A stretch of DNA of 64,000 nt from Gari tellinella (lineage: Eukaryota > Mollusca > Bivalvia > Cardiida > Psammobiidae). Positions 1 to 11,200 of the stretch are shown piece by piece. The position numbers and the translations under genes were made by a program. The notes under the pieces are model-generated. The model ran no database searches. It had not been told where the DNA came from and saw nothing but the letters and a program-made list of their open reading frames with translations. The DNA lies in assembly GCA_922989275.2 (NCBI GenBank), contig OV277870.1, positions 29,470,742 to 29,534,741 of the forward strand, in the 5' to 3' direction. Every line of letters starts with the position of its first letter. The stretch's first letter is position 1.

Positions 1-439
1 TGTGCAAGTTTTGTTTATGCAATTATTCTTGGATTTGGTTTAACCATTGTTTTTTGCTTGGTTTTGGTTTGAAAGGGAAATATCTTAAGAGTAAGAAACA
101 ATTTAGATAATCCACTATTCACCTCATCTGGATCCGAAACTGTTTGCCACAACTGTGTAGCCATTTTGAGGGTAAACAGTAAATCAAGAATATTTTAACA
201 TCGATGTGACATCCCTATAATAACATTTGTAGTTGTACTTTTGTTGTTTCTTATATTAGCCATTTTTATATATGTCGTTTTCTGTGTGTTTTATCTGATC
301 TTGTTCTTTAATAACGTTTTACTTTACAATCGAACGCGTTCAAGCTTAAGACCTTGGGTAAAATGGAAACAGCGAAGACCATATAAGAGTCAGGGTATCC
401 CAGAATCGTATCAGACCCCAAGCTGTTTGCCAATTACAT

Positions 440-500
440 GAACAGAACAGAACAGAACACAATTTTTATTTTGACTCATATAATTTTTTTTATACAGTAT
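440..500 (-). repeat. Retroelement 3'-tail-like fragment
   Basis: The + strand reads (GAACA)n followed by CAATTTTTATTTTGACTCAT. On the minus strand this is GAGTCAAAATAAAAATTG plus a short tandem tail, the form left by target-primed integration of a LINE or SINE. The same layout recurs at 16489-16570. Confidence 0.35.
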
Positions 501-1919
501 TTCGTCAATGCTCAAATACAGCATAATACATAAAAATGTTATGTAGACTATGGCTGAGTCAATTGGTCTTTTAACTGGTACCAAATAGATAGGAGGAAAA
601 TACATTGTGTCCTCGCATCGATATACGTACATTAATCGAAGATAAACTTTCTTGACTGTGTTCTTATAATCGATAGACAGTAGTTGGTGTCAGTGTACAA
701 ATGTGTAAAAATATGGAACTTACATCATTTATTCATTTATTCCACTCAGTGTTTCAAATGAATAGTTGTTTTTAGGCCAATACAAATCCACTGTGCACGT
801 ATTTAGCTCCAAAATGCAGAGTGAAATATCGCATAAAGCTACTATACAAGCTTATTGCACTTCTTCATCCCAGATTGTGCAGCGTTTTGGTATCTTCTTC
901 GATAAGACTAGTGTTTCAATAACGAAAGCATATACTATTATTCATGCAATACAAGTTAATATAGTCAGTATAGCATTAAGCAACAATCTGATAGAAGAAA
1001 ACTATGTTGGCAGTTTCCATATAGAAACAGCTCAATGTAGGTCAAAAGTAACACAGAACCCCCTGATTGAGAGTTCTGTATTACTTTCGTCCAAATATCT
1101 AAACATAATAGATAAAATTAATCAATCAATATTATTATGAAGCTGTACTAGGTAACACAATATGAAACCTGCGGACTATAAAATTGCACAGTGTGGGTCA
1201 AGAGTAACGCAGAATGCTCCTGATTGTGCTTTCTGCATCACTTTTATCACGACTTGAGCAATCGGTTATCTTGAGGTACATGTATATGGATCATTAGGAT
1301 CATTAGTATATGTATCATGCTTAACAATCATATGATACAATACCCATATAAACCAAATCGTCCCAGAAAAAATGCTTTTCGACATTGTATTAAATTGAAT
1401 TTTGCCTTGTTTAACGAGAAATAGTAATGTATTCCTCAATACAACTGACTTAAATAGTCTATATCCCCATGAAGTCATAATATGTGAACTTAGTTAACTA
1501 AAATAATTATGTTGTCTGTGTACCTATAACTCAAAATAAATATGTTTTGTGTCTATATGCTATGCAAGCAGTACTCTATGTCTGCTCTGTCTGGTTTAAG
1601 CAAACGTCTGTACCAAAGCATGTCATCCACCCTTTGGAAAAGGGTTGTTCGTCTGTTTGTCGTGGTATTGTTAGAAATTTCGATAAATTTAGATCCAGAT
1701 GTTGTAAAGTGCGATGTCTGGCTAAGAATCAAACAGTGTTACGATCGTGATAAGGAGTCTGTAAATTAAATGCTTTTATACTTATGATCTCATCTTATAG
1801 AAAGCTTTTATAGCAGTCTCTTATAGAAGTCTCTTGAATATTTTAATGAATATTTTATTACAGATTGTTTGTTTAAATTGTAATTGGATAATCTTGTTAT
1901 GTCGGACGATATCTTATAG

Positions 1920-1980
1920 CTAGTGTTGTTATGTTTACTGAAACCGACTATAAATAAAGAGTATCTTATCTTATCTAAAA
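1920..1980 (+). repeat. Retroelement 3'-tail-like fragment with ATCTT repeats
   Basis: ACCGACTATAAATAAAGAGT followed by (ATCTT)n. It resembles the tails at 440-500 and 16489-16570 (CCGACT...AAATAAA plus a pentamer repeat). No coding remnant of a reverse transcriptase was recognised upstream. Confidence 0.3.
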
Positions 1981-2034
1981 CTTTAAAACAATTTCAGACG
2001 AAACAATGAAGCAGAGCAAAGTGCATCATGCTTT

Positions 2035-2270
2035 ATTGATGAAACCCCTTCGCGGCCTTACTTCGAGTTCTTCGGTCTTGGCATTCGGATTTTTTATCTG
2101 GGGAAGCCTTCCAGCTGGCTTGCGGAAGGTCGGTGGTTCTGTCCAGTTGCCGATTCTTGCCTAAAGAACTTCTCGTGTCTTCCTCCACCTGTAATTAGCT
2201 GGACGTCACGATATGACTGAAATACTGTTAAAAGCGACGTAAAGTCATACAATTACAAAAATCAAAATCG
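2035..2270 (+). mobile_element. SINE-like element, 3' body
   Basis: Shares with 16045-16290 the blocks GGGAAG-CTTCCAGCTGGCTTGCGGAAGGTCGGTGGTT (split here by small differences), CAGTTGCCGATT and TTAGCTGGAC. It ends with a poly-A-rich stretch. The tRNA-like head is not recognisable, so this copy looks 5'-truncated or diverged. Family assignment uncertain. Confidence 0.5.
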
Positions 2271-2286
2271 AGTACAAAAGTTTTGC

Positions 2287-2560
2287 GACGTCTATAGCGG
2301 CCCTATATGTATATGTAACTAGGTCCCAAATGTAACATTACTACACGGTCCTACTTGTAACTAAATGGCCCTAAATGTAACTAAACGTCGAAATGACGTC
2401 GAAAAAAGTGGCCCTACATATACTTGTTACAAAAAACGGTCCTATATGTAACTCGGGCTCTATATGTAGCTACACGGCCCTAAATGTAACTGGGACCAAT
2501 GACAACAAGTACCAAATATTAATGGTGAATTATTAATATAATTTTAATGGTGGTTAGGGC
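2287..2560 (+). repeat. Left terminal inverted repeat of the foldback element
   Basis: Contains irregular sub-repeats of GGCCCTA(A/T)ATGTAACTA and an internal GTCGAAATGACGTCGAAAAA. It pairs with 7630-7881 read on the other strand. It ends in TTAATATAATTTTAATGGTG just before the satellite arm. Confidence 0.75.
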
Positions 2561-5500
2561 TAGGGTGTATATTAACTTGGTTTATGTATGAAGGTGGTTA
2601 GGGTTAGGGTTAATATTGACTATGATGTATCGGGGTGGTTAGGATTAGGGTTAACATTGACTTTATTGGTGTATGTCACGTATGGTGGTGGTTAGAGTTA
2701 GGGTTAATATTGACTTTATTGGTGTATGTCACGTATGGTGGTGGTTAGAGTTAGGGTTAATATTGACTTTATTGGTGTATGTCACGTATGGTGGTGGTTA
2801 CAGTTAGGGTTAATATTGACTTTATTGGTGTATGTCACGTATGGTGGTGGTTAGAGTTAGGGTTAATATGGACTGTATTGGTGTATGTCACGTATGCTGG
2901 TGGTTAGAGTTAGGGTTAATATTGACTTTATTGGTGTATGTCACGTATGGTGGTGGTTAGAGTTAGGGTTAACATTGACTTTATTGGTGTATGTCACGTA
3001 TGGTGGTGGTTAGAGTTAGGGTTAATATGGACTGTATTTGTGTATGTCACGTATGGTGGTGGTTAGAGTTAGGGTTACTATTGCCTTTATTGGTGTATGT
3101 CACGTATGGTGGTGGTTAGAGTTAGGGTTAATATGGACTGTATTGGTGTATGTCACGTATGGTGGTGGTTAGAGTTAGGGTTAATATGGACTGTATTGGT
3201 GTATGTCACGTATGGTGGTGGTTAGAGTTAGGGTTAAGGTGGACTGTATTGGTGTATGTCACGTATGGTGGTGGTTAGAGTTAGGGTTAATATGGACTTT
3301 ATTGGTGTATGTCACGTATGGTGGTGGTTAGAGTTAGGGTTAATATTGACTTTATTGGTGTATGTCACGTATGGTGGTGGTTAGGGTTAATATGGACTGT
3401 ATTGGTGTATGTCACGTATGGTGGTGGTTAGAGTTAGGGTTAATATGGACTGTATTGGTGTATGTCACGTATGGTGGTGGTTAGGGTTAATATGGACTGT
3501 ATTGGTGTATGTCACGTATGGTGGTGGTTAGAGTTAGGGTTAATATGGACTGTATTGGTGTATGTCACGTATGGTGGTGGTTAGAGTTAGGGTTAATATT
3601 GACTTTATTGGTGTATGTCACGTATGGTGGTAGTTAGAGTTAGGGTTAATATTGACTTTATTGGTGTATGTCACGTATGGTGGTGGTTAGGGTTAATATG
3701 GACTTTATTGGTGTATGTCACGTATGGTGGTGGTTAGAGTTAGGATTAATATTGACTTTATTTATGTTTGGAGGTGGTTAGTGTTTGGCTTAATTGACTA
3801 TTTATGTATGGAGGGATTTTAGAGGGTTATGGTTAATATTGACTTTAGTGATATATGGAGGTGTCTAGGATTAGAGTTAATATTAAATATTCACATATAA
3901 CTTCTCCTGTTTTCTATAGCATACAACGATCACAAATATCCTTTTCTCCAACATGTGTGAGATCACATTGATGACGTCACTATAACTTCATTATTTATAA
4001 AGGCGTTTTGAAGTCACCAGGGTTCCATAAAATGCATATTGCTTTAAAAACTAGCTTATAATCGTTTGTTATGTGAGAAAATGAATCTGTCACTCGTCGA
4101 TGATTAAAACAAGTTGATCTCAAACTCGTCTAGAATAGAAAAGTTAATAATCTGACCAAGGCTCGCTTAATAACATTTCAACTCTAGACTCGTTTTAGAT
4201 CAGCTTGTCTTAAACAGCGACTTCTGACAGTTCCTACATTTAATGTATGGTTAGGATTAATATTTACTTAATTGATGTATGGTGGTGTCTAGGGTTAAGG
4301 TTATAATTGACTTTATTGATGTAATAAGCTGGTTAGGGTTGGGGTTAATATTGACTTTATTTATGAATGGTGGGGGCAAGGGTTAGGGTTAATATTGAAT
4401 AATTGATGTATGCTGGTGGTTAGGGTTAGGGTCAATATTGACTTTAGTGATATACGGAGGTGGTTATGGTTAGAGTTAATGATGACTTTAGTGATGTATG
4501 GAGCTGGTTAGGGTTAGGGTTGATATTGACTTTATTGACGGTGGTGGTTAGGGTAAAGGTTAATATTGACTTAATTGGTGTAGGGAGGTGGCTAGGATAG
4601 AAATAATATTGACTATATGAATGTAGGATGGGGGTTAGGGTTAGGCTAAGTATTGAATTTAGTGATGTATGGAGCTGGTTAGGGTTAATATTGACTATAT
4701 TGATGTATGATAGTTGTTAGGGTAAGGATTAATTTACTTAAGTAATGTATGGAGATTGTTAGGGTCAGGGTTTATATTGACTTTAGTGATGCATGGAGGT
4801 TTTAATGGTCAGGGTTAATATTGACTTTATTGGTGAATGAAGGTGGTAAGGGTAAGGGTTAATACTAACTTTATTGATGTATCGAGCTGGTTAGGGTAAG
4901 GGTTAATATTTACTTTATTTATGTATGGCGGGAGTTAGGGTTATGGTTAAATTTGACTTAGTGATGTATGGAGGAGGTTGGGGTAAGGGTTAATATTGAC
5001 ATTATTGATGTATGAAGGTTGTTTGGGTCAGGGTTAATATTGACTGTATTGGTGAATGAAGGTGGTTAGGGTTAGGGTTAGTACTAACTTTATTGATGTA
5101 TCGAGCTGGTTAGGGTAAGGGTTAATATTGACTTTATTTATGTATGGTGGTGGTTAGGGTTAAGTAAATATTGACATTATTTATGTATGATGGTTGTAAG
5201 GGTTGGGATTAATATTGACTTTACCGGTGCAATGTGGTGGCTAGGGTTAGGGTTTATATTGACTATATTGAAGTAGGGGAGTGGTAAGGATAAGATTAAA
5301 ATGGACTTTATAGGTGTATGGAGATGTTTAGGGTTGGGGTTAATATTGACTTTATTTATGTATGGTGGTGGCAAGGGTTAGGGTTGATAATGAACTTCAT
5401 GATGTATGAAGGTTTAGGGTTAGGGTTCGTATTGACTTAATTGTTGTAGGGTTACTGTTAACAATGATGTATAGTGGTGGTTAGGGTTAGGGTTAATATT

Positions 5501-5975
5501 GACTATATAAATGTATAGTGGTGTTTAGGATTAGGGTTAATATTGACTTTAGTAATTAGTGCATCTGGTTAGGGTTAGATTTTATATTGACTTTATCTAT
5601 GCATGGTGATGGTTAGGGTTAAGGTTAATATGGACTTAATTCGTGTATTGAGGTGGCTAGGGATAGGGTTAATATTGACTATAGTGGTGTATGGTGGTGA
5701 CTAGGGTAAGTGTCAAGATTGACTTTATTGATGTATGGAGGTTGCTAGGATGAGGGTTGATATTGGTTTTATTGGTGTATGGAGGTGGTTACTGTTATGG
5801 TTAATGATGACATAAATGCTGCATGGAGGTGGATAGGGTTAGGGTTAATATTGACTTTATTTCAATTGGGTGTCTTAGGTTAGGGTTTATATTGACTTTA
5901 TTGGTGTATGGAGGTGGTTAGGGTTAGGGTTAATGTTGAATTTTTTAGTGTTTTGAGATGGATAGGGTTAGGGTT
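2560..5975 (+). repeat. Telomere-like satellite, G-rich arm
   Basis: Imperfect tandem units of about 44-53 bp built on GGTGGTTAGGGTTAGGGTTA followed by ATATTGACTTTATTGATGTA. The stretch at about 2640-3745 is more homogeneous, with a 53-bp unit containing GTGTATGTCACGTATGGTGG. It is interrupted by a non-satellite insertion at about 3885-4235. Confidence 0.9.
3885..4240. mobile_element. Hairpin element inserted in the satellite arm (group H)
   Basis: Non-satellite sequence bounded by satellite on both sides. It is an imperfect inverted repeat: GTCACTCGTCGATGATTAAA and AAGTTGATCTCAAACTCGTC pair with the stretch ending in CGACTTCTGACAG, around a CAAGGCTCGCTTAA loop. The loop resembles those at 9430, 13475 and 43262. 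Confidence 0.55.
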
Positions 5976-7640
5976 AACGCTAACCACCACCACACATCAA
6001 TAAACCTTAACCCTAACCACCTCAATAAACCACTAACATAAATATTAATTCTAACTCTAACCTTCATGATATTTCAATATAGTCAACATTTACCCTAATC
6101 TTGACCAGAACCATACATCAATTAAGTCAATATTAACCCCAACCCTTACTCCCACTAAACATAGATACAGTTAATATTAACCCCTTTCCTGAACGGCTTC
6201 ATACTGGAATTGAGTTTGAATTAACCTAACCCTAACCACTAATATAGATCAATAAAGTCAATATTACCCCTAACCTTAACCACCACCATACATAAAAAGG
6301 TTAATATTAACCCTTATCCTAACGGCTTCATACAAGAATAAAATTTTATTTACCCTAGCCCTAACCACCACCATACAGCAATAAAGTCAATATTAACCCT
6401 GACCCTAACCACCACGATACATAAATAAAATACATAATAACCCTTATCCTAAACGGCTTCATACTGGAATAAAGTTTGTATTAACCCTAACCCTAACCAC
6501 CTTCGTTCAGCAATAAAGTCAATATTAACCCTACCTTAACCATTAGCATACATCGATAGTGTTAATATTAATATTAACCCTAACCCTAATTACCTTCATA
6601 CATCAGACAAGTAAGTATTAAACCTAACCCTTACCACCTCCATACATCACTAAAGTCAATAATAACCCTAACCCTTACCACCACCATACATCACTAAAGT
6701 CAATAATAACCCTAACCCTTACCACCACAATACATCACTAAAGTCAATATTAACCCTAACCCTTACCACCACCATACAGCACTAAAGTCAATAATAACCC
6801 TAACCCTTACCACCTCAATACATCACTAAAGTCAATAATAACCCTAACCCTTACCACCTCCATAGATCACTAAAGTCAATATTAACCCTAACCCTTACCA
6901 CCACCATACATCACTAAAGTCAATAATAACCTAACCCTTACCACCACCATACATCACTAAAGTCAATAATAACCTAACCCTTACCACCACCATACATCAC
7001 TAAAGTCAATAATAACCTAACCCTTACTACCACCATACATCACTTAAGTCAATATTAACCCTCACCATTACCACAACCATACATCAATATAATCAATATT
7101 AACCCTCACCCTTGCCACAACCATACATAAATAAAGTCAATATTAACCCTAACCCTAACCCTAACAACCACCATACATCAATAAAGTCAATAATAACCCT
7201 AACCACCATCATACAACAATTAAGTCAATATTAACCCTAACCCTAACAACCACCATACATCAATAAAGTCAATATTAACCCTAACCACCATCATACAACA
7301 ATAAAGTCAATAATAGTCCTAACCCTAACCACCACCATACACCACTTAAGTCAATATTAGCCCTCACCCTTGTCACAACCATACATAAATAAAGTAAATA
7401 TTAACCCTTACCCTAACCACCTCCATACATCAATAAAGTCAATATTAATCCTAATCCATTCCATAGATAAATAGTCAATATTTACCTAAAGACTAACCAC
7501 CTCCAAACATAAATAAAGTCAAAATTAATCCTAACCACCACCATACGTGACCATTCACCAGAAAGTCATCATTAACCCTAACCCTAACCACCTTCATACA
7601 TAAACAAAGTCAATATTAGCCCTAGCCCTAACCACCATTA
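5976..7640 (-). repeat. Telomere-like satellite, C-rich arm
   Basis: The same satellite on the opposite strand: TTAACCCTAACCACCACCAT plus ACATCAATAAAGTCAATA, unit about 44 bp and most regular at 6620-7040. Orientation changes at GGGTTAGGGTTAACGCTAAC around 5967-5986 with almost no spacer. This arm is about half the length of the G-rich arm. Confidence 0.9.
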
Positions 7641-7881
7641 TAATAGTGTAAATAATTCACCTTTAATATAATATCATGCTACTTGCTGTCATTGGTTCTA
7701 GTTTAGGACCGCGTAGTTACATATAAAGCCCGAGTTACATATAGGACCGGTATTGTTACAAGTAGAGCCACTTTTTTCGACGTCCTTTCGACGTTTAATT
7801 ACATTCAGGGTCGTTTATTTACAAGTAGGGCCGAGTAGTTACATTTTGGGCCTAGTTACATATAGGGTCGCTATAGACGTC
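7630..7881 (-). repeat. Right terminal inverted repeat of the foldback element
   Basis: Complement of the left terminal block: TAGTTACATATAGGGTCGCT then ATAGACGTC, with CTTTTTTCGACGTC and GTAATTACATTCAGGG-like sub-repeats. The exon 1 acceptor lies only about 200 bp downstream. Confidence 0.75.
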
Positions 7882-8091
7882 TGATCGGGATCAAACTATT
7901 TGACACTCAATATTTCTGATGTCAAAATTCCTTAAATTTAAACTTGAGAAATAATTGTTAAACCATTTAAGGTCTAAATACCTAAACTTTAAATTTGAGA
8001 AACAAAAGCAACGACCAATGGTTAAAAGTGATGACGTCGCTGCAAGGTTTACTGATATTTACAACCTGTTTGACTTTATATTGATTGTAGA

Positions 8092-8209
8092 ATGGCTGGG
8101 CGAGGTAAGTGGAGAAACTGGTACGAGTTCCTGTTCTCGTGCATCGGATGTCTGGTCGGTCTTGGTAACATCTGGAGGTTCCCGTATCTGTGTTACAAGA
8201 ACGGAGGAG
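8092..8209 (+). CDS. SLC6 transporter exon 1 (TM1)
   Basis: Encodes residues 1-39 and the first base of codon 40: MAGRGKW, then TM1 with [20 protein letters not shown]. The donor is GGAG|GTGAGT, phase 1. The ATG at 8092 is the only Met before the RxxW motif. The preceding bases TTGATTGTAG at 8081-8090 also look like a splice acceptor, so this may be an internal exon whose upstream partner encodes the usual cytoplasmic tail. A strong donor-like CGAG|GTAAGT lies inside the exon at 8102, but the conserved protein reads straight through it. Confidence 0.92.
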
Positions 8210-11200
8210 GTGAGTGAATTAACCCACTGAACCCAAGTGACACTTAAAATACGCATTGTTTATAAACAGCGAATCAGTGAATACGCGGCGTCTCATATGG
8301 ATTCAGTGTGTTTGCAAATGTAAGCCAAGTCTTAATGTTCCCTCCTTATAACAACTCACTCCGAAGAACACACACAATCTTTATCTCCTATTGGGTGTTG
8401 TTGTAGAGAGTGAGCACTATAGCACTATACAGGGTGTCCCCAAAAAACGGAACCATAAGTCAAATATGCAATATATCAATTTTCTATCAATACCGATAAA
8501 TAAAAAATATATAGCTAAGTAGAGACGACATTTTGCCATATGTCATCCAAATTTTGTCGACAATTATTCAGCAGTTTTTAAGATATGAGCATTTTTTAAG
8601 CAATCAATCGAAACCCGTTTGTCCATGATATCGATTTTTCTTTTCACTTGGCGCATAATTAAATAGGTTGTCACTGTACAGTGATTTGACGTCTATCCTC
8701 ACATGTTTCGCCTTTGATACGGAGTCAAAAACATCACACAATTTTATTTTCATTTATCTTATTGTCTATAATGTAATTTCATTTTGTTTTGTCGGTTATT
8801 AAACAGTTATACTATTTTAGATGAAAACAAAACCGAAACATACTAATGTCATTTCTACCACAGCGGCTCTGCATGACACGAATATTTGAAAATAACTTGG
8901 CAATGTAGGGATAAATGTTATGGTTTAAAACAAAAACAAAATTATGGTTCCAAAATAATTATTAAACTGTACAGATTAATTGGTTATGACATAAATAACG
9001 CAAATTAAAATGATTGACAAGAATAATCTGACGACGTGTGACATAGATTAAACATGTGTAGGGTTTCATTACCGCCATTGGTGCCATATGCACTGACCAG
9101 CATGTTGAAATACGCTCAAATGACTGGCAATTTATAGTAAATTCTTTAAAAAAATATTAGATGACTTAGAAGATTTAATTTGCATGTGCAGTATGTACAT
9201 TTGTTGTTTTCTGGGACAATTGATACGTATACAGGTAAGAATAAAACGGTTGCACGATTGTTTTGACGATGCTTTAACAGTGCAAAAAGCTGCCGTGTGT
9301 AATCACAAAAACCAAAACCATGGTCAAACGGATTTTAAGATTCTTCATCAAATAGAGGATAACTGGTTTTTTCAGTGTAAGATCGAAATTTAATCCACTG
9401 AGTGAACATCAGACGTTATATTTTCACGAGTGGCGAAGCCACGAGTGAAAATATAACAGTCTGATGGTCACGAAATGGATTAAATTCAATCTTACACTGA
9501 AAAAATACAGTTTTTCAATTTATTTATGCTTTTAAGCCAATTTTTAAACGAAATTGTTTGGCAAATGAAAGCGAAAGTACACTTTTTATCCCGTGTTGAA
9601 CCCCAAGTTTTATATCGAACACATGTGCGTGACAGTTGGCGGTACAATGACGTCACTTATTTATTGATTTGACGTCAACGGAATTACGTCGTTACTTCCG
9701 ATCTTGGATTCGTGTTCTTCCGTTGAGTGGTTCGCGACAAAACGGACTGCCGGAATTGAACGATAAGACACGATTGACTACGATTCTTGGGGAGCCCTAC
9801 GGGGAAAACTCATAAAAGAAGCACTAGCGACGATAATCCCACTGCTTGAAGCAGTGGATTATCAAGTGATAATCCAATGCTTTTTCCCGGTAATCCACCG
9901 AAAAGCATAAATAAAATACTCATAATTTTAAAATAATGTATATGTATAAATACAATTTGGCAGAAATATCCCCAACTTATGTATCTACTAAACTGCATAT
10001 TTATCTTTTGAAATATATGTCTACTTTAGGAAAAAAATACCTTTTCACTAGGGTTCCGTTTTTAAGACACCCTGTATGTACAATGCTCTGCATAACTTCA
10101 TGTTTGGGGTATGGGATGACGCATCTGATAAAGCTTATGCGGGACTATAAGCCTTAGCAGCAACAGCAACAACACTTCATGTTGGGGAACAATTAACCCG
10201 AAATACGCTCGTAGTTGAAAATAGACTTTATTTTAATGGGAACTGGAATTTTGGCACACAGTCAAACTTCGATATCTCGTACTCGGTTATGTCGAACATA
10301 CCCATGTTTCAAAGTTAAAACGTGGCTAAGCCACATTTTAACTTTGAAACACGGATATGTTCAACTTAACCTAGCAATAAGTAATGTAATTCATGTATCG
10401 ACATATCGGATAGTTCGAGGTTAGCGAGTTCGAGATATCGAAGTTCGACTGTATATACTTTCAGGTGGTTTCACGTTAGTATAAAAGTGAAAATACATAA
10501 TGAGTCGTGCCATGACAAAACTTACTGTATTGCAAACAGAGTAGATCAAGACCAGTGGTGGCTGATCTTGATCTACTCTGTTTGACACGTACAATCATCT
10601 AAAGCATGGTATTTAGCAGAGTTGTATACGGTAGTTGGTAGTGTAGACCGAATACAAATGCAGAGCATGGGATGACAATGGTTCTTGGTCTTACAATGTT
10701 ACATATTCTATTTCACCAGGTGCATTCCTGATACCGTACTTCATCTTCATGTTCTTGTGCGCATTTCCTGAGTTTTTCCTGGAGATGGCATACGCCCAGT
10801 TCTCAAACCTTGGCCCTGGCAAAGCATGGATATGTGTTCCCTTGCTGAGAGGTAGGTTGTCACGGTCAACGTAGCACCAATACAGCAACTATTTCCTGTA
10901 CTGCGAGTTCTATGCTGAAAACAATGCCGTCTGCTTGTAGGGTGATTCAAAATACTCTTTGCTGGTCAGTTTTTAAGATAACACGGTAAAACTTCACCCA
11001 GGTTTACATAAACTCTGTGTTTATAAATACTGACGACCGTTTGTCTCTGCTGTTTTAACGGACACTTTTATAAGGAAAGTCTACGATGTTTTGGGACAGC
11101 CCTCGTATTTGTCAAATTAATTTCCTAGGCAATTTCACTTTTCTTTTCTTCTTCTTCCTCTTCTTCTCCTTAGTTCTTCTTCATATTATTTTTTCTTCCT

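Larger units (their letters stand above)
1..2034. other. Upstream region without a supported gene
   Basis: No convincing exon was found. It holds half-copies of the palindromic core (CCGAAACTGTTTGCC near 134 and ATCAGACCCCAAGCTGTTTG near 410) and two related decayed segments with AACACAGAACC/AACGCAGAATG near 1050 and 1205. A non-ATG open frame at 766-1140 has no recognisable features. Confidence 0.5.
2287..7881. mobile_element. Foldback-type element with telomere-like satellite arms (5.6 kb)
   Basis: Both ends carry inverted copies of GACGTCTATAGCG(G/A)CCCTAT, the left beginning at 2287 and the right ending at 7881. About 250 bp of each end is related in inverted orientation (ATGTAACTAG, CGACGTCGAAA and AAAAAGTGGC blocks). 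Between them, G-rich arrays on the left and C-rich arrays on the right meet near 5975. No transposase frame was seen, so it looks non-autonomous. The terminal GACGTC is itself palindromic and could be target duplication or part of the repeat. Confidence 0.75.

Noticed and set aside
766..1140. 124-codon open frame in the upstream region
   Set aside because: It starts at TTG rather than ATG, has no recognisable domain, and overlaps decayed repeat pieces (AACACAGAACCCCC) similar to 1205-1225. No splice or expression context.
5177..5374. Open frame on the minus strand with a repetitive peptide
   Set aside because: It lies wholly in the satellite arm; the peptide is the translated repeat.
2560..7640. 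A true telomere or chromosome end because of TTAGGG runs
   Set aside because: The hexamer is embedded in longer 44-53 bp units, the orientation reverses midway, inverted ends enclose it, and unique sequence continues on both sides.
8102..8108. Strong splice-donor match GAG|GTAAGT inside exon 1
   Set aside because: The conserved SLC6 protein reads through it and the donor at 8210 gives the correct phase with exon 2.
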